Of a DNA stretch of 64,000 nt, positions 34,952 to 43,700 are shown piece after piece. The first letter of the stretch is position 1, and each line of letters starts with the position of its first letter. The DNA is from Tenacibaculum singaporense. GTDB lineage: Bacteria > Bacteroidota > Bacteroidia > Flavobacteriales > Flavobacteriaceae. Below the pieces are notes generated by a model, which was given only the letters and a program-made list of their open reading frames with translations, ran no database searches and was not told the origin of the DNA. The stretch is taken from the NCBI RefSeq assembly GCF_003867015.1, contig NZ_CP032548.1:248001-312000 (forward strand), read 5' to 3'. The position numbers were made by a program, and so were the translations under genes.

Positions 34952-37810
34952 TTACTTAAGTTTTTTCTTAACTGCTACTTCAGTATAAGCTTCTAATGTA
35001 TCTCCTTCTTTAATATCGTTATATCCTTTAATTTGAAGACCACAATCGTATCCTTTAGTTACTTCCTTAACATCGTCTTTAAAACGTTTTAATGAAGCTA
35101 ATACACCATCATGAACTACAATTCCATCTCTAATTACACGAACTTTAGAGTCTCTTGTAATTTTCCCTGTCATCACCATACATCCTGCAATGTTACCAAT
35201 CTTAGAAATTTTATAAACTTCTCTAATTTCAACATTACCAAGAACTTCTTCTTTCATTTCAGGAGATAACATTCCTTCCATTGCATCTTTCAGGTCGTTG
35301 ATAGCATCATAAATGATTGAGTAAGTTCTAATATCAACTTCTTCTCTATCTGCTACCGAACGTGCATTTCCTTGCGGACGTACGTTAAACCCAACGATAA
35401 TTGCATCTGAAGCAGTTGCTAATAACACGTCAGATTCTGTAATTGCTCCAACTCCTTTGTGAATAATATTCACTTGAATTTCTTCTGTAGATAGTTTTTG
35501 GAACGAATCTGTTAACGCTTCTACCGAACCATCCACATCTCCTTTTAAGATGATATTTAACTCTTTGAAGTCTCCTAATGCAATACGACGACCAATTTCT
35601 GCAAGCGTTAATGTTTTTTGCGTTCTAACAGATTGTTCACGTTGTAATTGAGAACGTTTTGCTGCTATTTGCTTAGCTTCACGCTCATCTTCAAATACAT
35701 TAAATTTATCACCTGCTTGTGGTGCACCATCTAAACCTAAAATTGATACTGGCGTAGAAGGTCCTGCTTCTTTTACTTTTCTTCCTTTATCATCAAACAT
35801 AGCCCTTACTTTTCCACTATGTTTTCCTGCTAAGATGTAATCTCCAATTTTTAATGTACCTGCTTGTACTAATATTGTAGATACATACCCTCTACCTTTA
35901 TCTAATAAAGCTTCAACTACAGCTCCGTTTGCATTTTTATTAGGATTTGCTTTTAACTCTAATACTTCCGCTTCTAATAATACTTTTTCTAATAACTCAT
36001 CAACACCTTGTCCTGTTTTAGCAGAAATTTCTTGTGATTGAATGTTACCTCCCCAATCTTCTACTAATAAATTCATAGAAGAAAGTTGTGTTTTAATATT
36101 ATCTGGATTCGCGTTAGGCTTATCTATCTTGTTTATTGCGAAAATAATTGGCACTCCTGCCGCTTGCGCGTGAGAAATCGCCTCTTTTGTTTGCGGCATT
36201 ACATCATCATCGGCAGCTACTACAATAATAACTAAATCCGTTACTTGAGCTCCACGAGCACGCATCGCTGTAAAGGCTTCGTGACCTGGGGTATCTAAGA
36301 AGGCTATTTTCTGATCTCCTACCTTCACTGCATAAGCACCAATGTGCTGCGTGATACCTCCTGATTCACCTTCAATAACATTCGCGTTACGGATGTAATC
36401 TAATAATGATGTTTTACCGTGATCTACGTGTCCCATTACCGTAATAATAGGTGCACGAGTTATTAAATCTTCTGGTTTGTCTTCTACTTCTTCTATAGAT
36501 TCCTCTACTTCAGCTCCAACAAACTCTACAGTATAGTTAAATTCTTCTGCAACAATTTGTAATGTTTCAGCATCTAAACGTTGGTTCATTGTTACCATCA
36601 TTCCTAGCATCATACAACTAGAAATAATTTGAGTAACAGGAACATCCATCATCGTAGCTACTTCACTTACAGTAACGAATTCTGTTACTTTTAACACCTT
36701 ACTTTCAGCTTGTGCTGCTTGTAATTCAGCTTCACTTTGCTGACGGTGAGCATCTCTTTTATCTCTACGATATTTAGCACCTTTCCCTTTTTTAGATTTA
36801 CCTTGAAGTTTTTCTAAGGTTTCTCTAACTTGTTTTTGGATTTGTGCTTCTGTTAGTTCTTCTTTCGGAGCTGCACTTGGTCTTCTACCTCTTTGACCTC
36901 CTCGGTTTCCACCTCTTTGGCCTCCTCGGTTTTGACCTCCTCCCCTATTATTTCCTTGTGGTTTTGCTCCAGTTCCAGGAGTTCCAGGTTTACTAATTCT
37001 CTTACGCTTCTTCTTATCTCCGTCTGTCTTATTAGCTTCTGGTTTTTTCTTTTTTGGTCTTTCAAATTGTTTTAAATCAATTTTTTGACCTGTAAAATTA
37101 GGACCTTCTAATTTCTTGTACTGAGTTTTAATTTTCTCAGCGTTCTCTGGAGTAACCTCAGTTTCTTTTTCTGATTGCTTCACCTCTTTAACCTTTTTTT
37201 CAACAGTCTTTTTTACTTCTATAGGCTGTTCTTTTTTTACTTCCTTTTTAGGAGTATCAACTGTTTTTTCTTTTGGCTTTTCAGTTTTTGGAGGCTCTGG
37301 CTTTTTCTCTTCAACCTTTACAGATTCTTCCACTTTTTTAGTTTCTTGAACTGGTTGAACAGGTTCTTCTTTCTTAGGTTCCTCTACTTTCTCCTCTTTT
37401 TTTGTAGGCTCTGATTTTACTACCTCAGGTTTATCTTCAACAGCTTTACCTGTTTCAACATCTATCTTACCTACTGTTTTAAGTTCTAACTTTTCAGCTT
37501 TGGCTTTTAAAACTTCTTGTTTTTTAGCTTCTTCTTCTAATCGTTTTCTTTCTTGCTCTTGCTCTAATTGCTGACGAATTGCCTCTTTCTCTTTTTTCTT
37601 TTCTTCGCTAACTTCTTTAGAGGCCACCTTTTTAGATTTATCAGTTTGAAAACCATCAAATAAAATTTGATATTCTTTATCTGATATTTTGGTAGTAGGG
37701 CGAGCTTCTATCTCATAGCCATTTTTAGCTAGGTGTTCTACAGCTCTATCTAAAGAAATGTTTAGTTCTCTTAAAACCTTATTTAGTCTTAATTTTTTGC
37801 CTTCAGCCAT
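34952..37810 (-). CDS. infB: Translation initiation factor IF-2
   Basis: A 952-residue GTPase that brings initiator tRNA to the ribosome. Residues ~1-60 are an IF2 N-terminal domain. A long Lys/Glu/Pro linker (~60-330) ends in an Arg/Gly-rich stretch. A second IF2_N domain follows near 375-425. The G domain starts near residue 455 ([33 protein letters not shown]). Domains II-IV end the protein. The length, driven by the low-complexity linker, is normal for Bacteroidetes. It is third in the rimP-nusA-infB operon. Confidence 0.97.
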   Translation of the reverse strand: MAEGKKLRLNKVLRELNISLDRAVEHLAKNGYEIEARPTTKISDKEYQILFDGFQTDKSKKVASKEVSEEKKKEKEAIRQQLEQEQERKRLEEEAKKQEVLKAKAEKLELKTVGKIDVETGKAVEDKPEVVKSEPTKKEEKVEEPKKEEPVQPVQETKKVEESVKVEEKKPEPPKTEKPKEKTVDTPKKEVKKEQPIEVKKTVEKKVKEVKQSEKETEVTPENAEKIKTQYKKLEGPNFTGQKIDLKQFERPKKKKPEANKTDGDKKKRKRISKPGTPGTGAKPQGNNRGGGQNRGGQRGGNRGGQRGRRPSAAPKEELTEAQIQKQVRETLEKLQGKSKKGKGAKYRRDKRDAHRQQSEAELQAAQAESKVLKVTEFVTVSEVATMMDVPVTQIISSCMMLGMMVTMNQRLDAETLQIVAEEFNYTVEFVGAEVEESIEEVEDKPEDLITRAPIITVMGHVDHGKTSLLDYIRNANVIEGESGGITQHIGAYAVKVGDQKIAFLDTPGHEAFTAMRARGAQVTDLVIIVVAADDDVMPQTKEAISHAQAAGVPIIFAINKIDKPNANPDNIKTQLSSMNLLVEDWGGNIQSQEISAKTGQGVDELLEKVLLEAEVLELKANPNKNANGAVVEALLDKGRGYVSTILVQAGTLKIGDYILAGKHSGKVRAMFDDKGRKVKEAGPSTPVSILGLDGAPQAGDKFNVFEDEREAKQIAAKRSQLQREQSVRTQKTLTLAEIGRRIALGDFKELNIILKGDVDGSVEALTDSFQKLSTEEIQVNIIHKGVGAITESDVLLATASDAIIVGFNVRPQGNARSVADREEVDIRTYSIIYDAINDLKDAMEGMLSPEMKEEVLGNVEIREVYKISKIGNIAGCMVMTGKITRDSKVRVIRDGIVVHDGVLASLKRFKDDVKEVTKGYDCGLQIKGYNDIKEGDTLEAYTEVAVKKKLK

Positions 37811-37944
37811 ATATTGTTTTATACTTTTTATTGAAAAAACACACTTTACACGTAAAACGCATAGTTATGCTTTTTTTCTGCTTTTTGCTAGATTTTACAT
37901 GAGTATATACTCGTAGGAAACTAGCTTCCTTTTATAATTTATAT

Positions 37945-39201
37945 TTATTCTTCGAACTCTTCTCTTAAAATTCGTTGAACATCTAAAATTGTTTCTTCTT
38001 CTAAATCGGTTCTTTGTACTAACATTGACACGTCTTTTTCTAAAACACTCTTTGCAGTATCTAAACCTATTTTCTTGAATTCTTCAATTACCCAAGCTTC
38101 GATTTCGTCAGAGAATTCTGTTAATTCTACATCCTCTTCTTCAATTCCTTCTCTCTGAACATCTATTTCGTACCCTGTTAATTCACTTGCTAAACGAATG
38201 TTAACACCTGCTCTACCAATTGCTTTTGATACTTCTTCTGGTTTTAACAAAACGTTTACGCGTCCTTTTTTACCGTTTTTCTCTTCTTCATACATTTGAA
38301 TGTCTACAGAAGTTACTTTTGCAGGACTTAATGCTCTTGCTACGAATAACTGTTCGTTTTTCGTATAATTGATTACGTCTATATTTTCGTTTCCTAATTC
38401 ACGAACGATACCGTGAATACGAGAACCTTTTACACCAACACAAGCTCCAACAGGATCAATTCTATCATCGTAAGAATCTACTGCTATTTTTGCTTTGTCT
38501 CCAGGAATTCGTGCAACACCTTCAATAGTAATTAAACCGTCGAAAACTTCAGGAATTTCTTGTTCAAATAGTTTCACTAAGAACGCTGGCGAAGTTCTTG
38601 ATAAAATAATAGCTGGTTTGTTACCTCTTAACTCTACTGATTTTATCACTCCTCTAACTGCATCTCCTTTTCTAAAGAAGTCAGAACGAATTTGCTCACT
38701 CTTTGGTAAAACAATCTCGTTTCCTTCGTCATCCAACAAAATTACAGCATTATGACGAATATGGTGCACTTCTGCACTATAAATTTCTCCTTCTAAATCT
38801 TTAAATTGCTTGAAAACGTTTGTACTATCGTGTTCGTGAATTTTAGAAATTAAGTTTTGACGCAATGCTAAAATAGCGCGTCTACCTAAATCTACTAACT
38901 TTACTTCTTCAGAAACATCTTCACCAATTTCAAAATCTGGCTCTATTTTTCTTGCTTCTGAAAGTTCAATTTCCTCATTATCGTCTTCAGACATTCCATC
39001 TGCTACCACCACACGGTTTCTCCAAATCTCTAAATCTCCTTTATCTGGGTTGATAATGATATCAAAGTTTTCATCTGACCCAAATCTACGTTTTAAGGCA
39101 GCACGAAATACTTCTTCTAAGATAGACATTAATGTTACTCTGTCTATGCTTTTATTATCTTTAAACTCCGAAAATGATTCTATTAACGCAATATTTTCCA
39201 T
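37945..39201 (-). CDS. nusA: Transcription termination/antitermination factor NusA
   Basis: A 418-residue NusA. It has the N-terminal RNA-polymerase-binding domain, the S1 domain (~130-200; GEIYSAEVHHIRHNAVILLDD), KH1 and KH2 (~225-385; DPVGACVGVKGSRIHGIVREL and VSKAIGRAGVNIRLASELTG). The C-terminal acidic repeats of E. coli NusA are absent, as in most non-proteobacteria. It lies between rimP (12-bp gap) and infB (134-bp gap). Confidence 0.97.
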   Translation of the reverse strand: MENIALIESFSEFKDNKSIDRVTLMSILEEVFRAALKRRFGSDENFDIIINPDKGDLEIWRNRVVVADGMSEDDNEEIELSEARKIEPDFEIGEDVSEEVKLVDLGRRAILALRQNLISKIHEHDSTNVFKQFKDLEGEIYSAEVHHIRHNAVILLDDEGNEIVLPKSEQIRSDFFRKGDAVRGVIKSVELRGNKPAIILSRTSPAFLVKLFEQEIPEVFDGLITIEGVARIPGDKAKIAVDSYDDRIDPVGACVGVKGSRIHGIVRELGNENIDVINYTKNEQLFVARALSPAKVTSVDIQMYEEEKNGKKGRVNVLLKPEEVSKAIGRAGVNIRLASELTGYEIDVQREGIEEEDVELTEFSDEIEAWVIEEFKKIGLDTAKSVLEKDVSMLVQRTDLEEETILDVQRILREEFEE

Positions 39202-39213
39202 TTCATTCTCTAA

Positions 39214-39675
39214 TTAAAATATGATCTTCACTTTTGCTTCTTTAATATCTTGATACGCTAGTGTCTTTGTTTTCTCTACCGTATGTTTCCCTTTACCTAT
39301 TGGTTTAGGTTCTCTTGTTTTCCATTGTAACGTGATATTATCTTCCGTTACCTCGGTTAATGTTCCTTCGAATTCTTCAATTGCTGTTTTAACTTTTAGA
39401 ATTCTATTAATATTCTTTTTATACTGACGCTTAACAGTTAATGGCTGAGCGATATCTGGTGTTGTAACTTCTAACGAAAAATCTTCTTCTTCTCTATCTA
39501 AATTATGCTCTATATTTCTACTAATACGAATACATTCGCTTAGAGGCACACCAGAGTCACCGTCTACTATTACTTTTATTTTATTGTCTGCCAAGAATTG
39601 TAAATCTATTAAATATAACGATTCGTTTTCTTGTAAGGCTTCTTGTAATAATTCTTTAACTCGTTCTTGATTCAT
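39214..39675 (-). CDS. rimP: Ribosome maturation factor RimP
   Basis: A 153-residue 30S-assembly factor. The N-terminal domain shows LYLIDLQFLADNKIKVIVDGDSGV and the typical ISRNIEHNLDREEEDFSLEVTTPD. The C-terminal SH3-like domain follows (EGTLTEVTEDNITLQWK). It is the first gene of the conserved rimP-nusA-infB operon. Its leader carries a terminator-like hairpin. Confidence 0.95.
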   Translation of the reverse strand: MNQERVKELLQEALQENESLYLIDLQFLADNKIKVIVDGDSGVPLSECIRISRNIEHNLDREEEDFSLEVTTPDIAQPLTVKRQYKKNINRILKVKTAIEEFEGTLTEVTEDNITLQWKTREPKPIGKGKHTVEKTKTLAYQDIKEAKVKIIF

Positions 39676-39686
39676 CTTAGGTATAA

Positions 39687-39711
39687 AAAGAGGGGACTCT
39701 CGTCCCCTTCA
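39687..39711 (-). promoter_or_regulatory. Terminator-like hairpin in the rimP-nusA-infB leader
   Basis: In the minus sense a 7-bp stem AGGGGAC/GTCCCCT with GAGA loop is followed by C and T5, 12 nt before the rimP ATG. The gene on the other side (uspA-like) is on the plus strand, so this hairpin is not the end of an upstream minus-strand gene. It sits downstream of the -7 box at 39736-39743 and therefore inside the leader, where it could act as an attenuator. Confidence 0.6.
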
Positions 39712-39735
39712 TCTATCTGATTAATAAATTTGCTG

Positions 39736-39743
39736 CAAATATA
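39736..39743 (-). promoter_or_regulatory. -7 box of rimP-nusA-infB
   Basis: TATATTTG in the minus sense. It predicts a leader of about 55-60 nt containing the hairpin at 39687-39711. Confidence 0.55.
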
Positions 39744-39833
39744 GTAAGTTATTCATTAACACACAAATATCTTTTATTTGTTAATTGTTTTTTCGTATAT
39801 TTAAGAGACTATCTCTCTTTAAATCTTCTTATT

Positions 39834-40661
39834 ATGAAAAAAATACTAGTACCAATCGATTTTTCAAAACCTTCGGAATATGCTTCGAAGCTTGCCTCGA
39901 CAATAGCTAAAAAAGCTAATAGCGAAGTTCACCTACTTCATATGGTTGAACTTCCTACTGGATTTGTAGACATGGGATCAGGGACTAATTTTAGTATTCC
40001 TGAAAGCATGTTGTATATTAGAAAAGTTCGTGACAGAATGCTTGATTACAAAAAACAGTTTTTTCCAAAAAACAACAATATCAAACATGCTATCCGATTT
40101 CAAACTCCCTTTGATGGAATTCAAGATTACTCTAAAAAGAATGGAACTGATCTCATTATTATGGGAGCTAAAGGTCACACAAATTTAGAGGAAATTCTTA
40201 TAGGCTCTAACACCGAGAAAATTGTAAGAAATTCTGACATCCCAGTTATCGTTACTAAAAAAAACGAGGATCATTTCATTCCTAAAAACCTTGTATTTGC
40301 TTCAAGCTTTAAACCTGAAAAAACACAAGCTTTTGAACGATTTTTAGACTTTGCTCAGAATTTTGACAGCAAAATTCATCTATTAAAAATAAACACTCCT
40401 CAAAAATTTGAAAATACTCAAGAAACCAACAAACGAATTAAAAAATTTATCGCAAAATATGATTTAAAAAACTACACTATTAACGTTTACAACGATTCTT
40501 CAATCGAAAAAGGAATTTTAAACTTTTCCAATAAGATTAATGCAGACATTATTGCGTTAGCAACCCACGGAAGAAGTGGTTTAGCTCACATTTTTAATGG
40601 AAGTATTACTAAGCATTTATCTAAAAAATCAATAAAACCTATGCTTACCTTCAAAGTTTAA
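39834..40661 (+). CDS. Double-domain universal stress protein
   Basis: A 275-residue UspA-family protein with two domains. Residues 1-145 are a canonical domain (KKILVPIDFSKPSEYASKLA; nucleotide-loop-like GAKGHTNLEEILIGSNTEKIVRNSDIPVIV). Residues ~150-275 are a second domain with ATHGRSGLAHIFNGSITKHLS. Usp proteins support survival under stress and often bind ATP. It is monocistronic with a strong terminator. Confidence 0.92.
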   Translation: MKKILVPIDFSKPSEYASKLASTIAKKANSEVHLLHMVELPTGFVDMGSGTNFSIPESMLYIRKVRDRMLDYKKQFFPKNNNIKHAIRFQTPFDGIQDYSKKNGTDLIIMGAKGHTNLEEILIGSNTEKIVRNSDIPVIVTKKNEDHFIPKNLVFASSFKPEKTQAFERFLDFAQNFDSKIHLLKINTPQKFENTQETNKRIKKFIAKYDLKNYTINVYNDSSIEKGILNFSNKINADIIALATHGRSGLAHIFNGSITKHLSKKSIKPMLTFKV

Positions 40662-40682
40662 TAAAAACTTCTCTAATAAATT

Positions 40683-40716
40683 AGAAACGCTAAGACGATT
40701 GTCTTAGCGTTTCTTT
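40683..40716 (+). terminator. Terminator of the universal stress protein gene
   Basis: A 14-bp stem AGAAACGCTAAGAC with its complement, GATT loop and T run. Confidence 0.88.
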
Positions 40717-40794
40717 TGTTTGATTAGTTACGGTTTCAAAGGTATGTTTAGAGAAGCTTTTTTACAGACCTCTCTAAACAACTCATAATTCAGA

Positions 40795-43700
40795 TTACTT
40801 TCTCTTTTTAGGACGCATTGCTATAATTTTCTTATTAACAACACCTCTACTTGTAATCATTCTTACAATTAAAGCTTGATTTTGCACATTTGATAAATCT
40901 ATTATCATCTGCTCCTTGGCTCCTTTGATATAAGAGTTATTTTCTACCCTTTTAATCAAAATACCATTCATAGTATAAATCTCAATAGCTACATTGGTAT
41001 CAAACTTATAATTATACTCTACTGTCAACTCATTTTCAAATGGTACAGGGTAAGCACTAAAGCTTAATGGTTCCTGTTGAACTGGATCTAGCGCTTCTTC
41101 GTTACAAGGTTCTACAGAACCACTTGGAGTAAACGTTCCACCATTATCAACTGACTCGTGACATCTACAAACTTCTTCACAGGTTACAGCATGAGCAATA
41201 ACATATATTGGTCCACTAGCTTCAATAGGTCCTACTGTATAATTAGACACATAATCCAATGTACTTGTATTGAAATTATATTGTCCAGGAGCTACAGTTG
41301 TTTTACCTTTTTTATTGCTAGGGTATTTTTCACATCCTATATACACATGTGCAACACTCATTACATATCCTTCGAATAGGTTGTATTCTACTGATACATA
41401 CCCATCTTGATAGGTAACTGTTACCTCTCCTGATTGTACACCCTTAGAAGTATCACATTGCGCTGCTCCTGAATATAAAGGCATTGTATAGATACCTTCT
41501 TCTGCAAAGTAATTTGTCCAACCCCAACGGTTAAAGCCATCATCTAGGAAACATGTATAATCGTTACCTCTTGCAAATGCAGTTTCACAGTTTTCAAATA
41601 AATCTGTTTTATTTGACATTGTTACTGTTTCAGTAACACTATTACCACAATTATCCGTTGCTGTGAAAACATAGTCTGCGTACTGAACACAACCTTCTTC
41701 TCTTATATTTGTAGGATATGCTACTAAGTCTCCACCAGCTGAACAGTTATCTGTCCATCTAGCATTTAACATTTCTGGTAATCCTTCATCACATAATTCA
41801 AGACTTTCAGGTAAATCGACTATTACAGGATCAGTCTCATCGTATTGTCTTGTTACACGGATTACTACTGGTGTGGCTTGGTTTCCACAATCGTCTGTAA
41901 TATTGAATGTGTAGTCTCGGTACTGAGTACAACCATCGTCTCCAGCCATTACTTCTCCGGCTACTCCATTGATGTTACCTGAGGTTTCTCCCCCAATTCC
42001 ACAGTTGTCAGTCCACGTTGTGCTTACTACTTCTGGCCATGCTTGATTACATTCTTCTAGCATGATATCGTCTTGGTCGGCAATCACTGGTGCGGTTTCA
42101 TCGTATTGTCTTGTTACACGGATTACTACTGGTGTGGCTTGGTTTCCACAATCGTCTGTAATATTGAATGTGTAGTCTCGGTACTGAGTACAACCATCGT
42201 CTCCAGCCATTACTTCTCCGGCTACTCCATTGATGCTACCTGAGGTTTCTCCGCCGATACCACAGTTATCGGTCCACGTAGTGCTTACTACTTCTGGCCA
42301 TGCTTGGTTACATTCTTCTAGCATGATATCGTCTTGGTCGGCAATCACTGGCGCGGTTTCATCGTATTGTCTTGTTACACGGATTACTACTGGTGTGGCT
42401 TGGTTTCCACAATCGTCTGTAATATTGAATGTGTAGTCTCGGTACTGAGTACAACCATCGTCTCCGGCCATTACTTCTCCGGCTACTCCATTGATGCTAC
42501 CTGAGGTTTCTCCCCCGATACCACAGTTGTCGGTCCACGTAGTGCTTACTACTTCTGGCCATGCTTGGTTACATTCTTCTAGCATGATATCGTCTTGGTC
42601 GGCAATCACTGGTGCGGTTTCATCGTATTGTCTTGTTACACGGATTACTACTGGTGTGGCTTGGTTTCCACAATCGTCTGTAATATTGAATGTGTAGTCT
42701 CGGTACTGAGTACAACCATCGTCTCCAGCCATTACTTCTCCGGCTACTCCATTGATGCTACCTGAGGTTTCTCCGCCGATACCACAGTTATCGGTCCACG
42801 TAGTGCTTACTACTTCTGGCCATGCTTGGTTACATTCTTCTAGCATGATATCGTCTTGGTCGGCAATCACTGGCGCGGTTTCATCGTATTGTCTTGTTAC
42901 ACGGATTACTACTGGTGTGGCTTGGTTTCCACAATCGTCTGTAATATTGAATGTGTAGTCTCGGTACTGAGTACAACCATCGTCTCCGGCCATTACTTCT
43001 CCGGCTACTCCATTGATGCTACCTGAGGTTTCTCCCCCGATACCACAGTTGTCGGTCCACGTAGTGCTTACTACTTCTGGCCATGCTTGGTTACATTCTT
43101 CTAGCATGATATCGTCTTGGTCGGCAATCACTGGTGCGGTTTCATCGTATTGTCTTGTTACACGGATTACTACTGGTGTGGCTTGGTTTCCACAATCGTC
43201 TGTAATATTGAATGTGTAGTCTCGGTACTGAGTACAACCATCGTCTCCAGCCATTACTTCTCCGGCTACTCCATTGATGCTACCTGAGGTTTCTCCGCCG
43301 ATACCACAGTTATCGGTCCACGTAGTGCTTACTACTTCTGGCCATGCTTGGTTACATTCTTCTAGCATGATATCGTCTTGGTCGGCAATCACTGGCGCGG
43401 TTTCATCGTATTGTCTTGTTACACGGATTACTACTGGTGTGGCTTGGTTTCCACAATCGTCTGTAATATTGAATGTGTAGTCTCGGTACTGAGTACAACC
43501 ATCGTCTCCGGCCATTACTTCTCCGGCTACTCCATTGATGCTACCTGAGGTTTCTCCCCCGATACCACAGTTGTCGGTCCACGTAGTGCTTACTACTTCT
43601 GGCCATGCTTGGTTACATTCTTCTAGCATGATATCGTCTTGGTCGGCAATCACTGGTGCGGTTTCATCGTATTGTCTCGTTACACGGATTACTACTGGTG

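Noticed and set aside
36850..37600. Low-complexity Lys/Glu/Pro and Arg/Gly-rich stretch in infB, with long ORFs on both strands
   Set aside because: This is the normal long IF-2 linker of the phylum; overlapping ORFs are composition shadows.
40740..40785. Imperfect inverted repeat GTTTAGAGA...TCTCTAAAC after the adhesin stop
   Set aside because: The loop is long and there is no T tail in the minus sense, so it is not a supported terminator.
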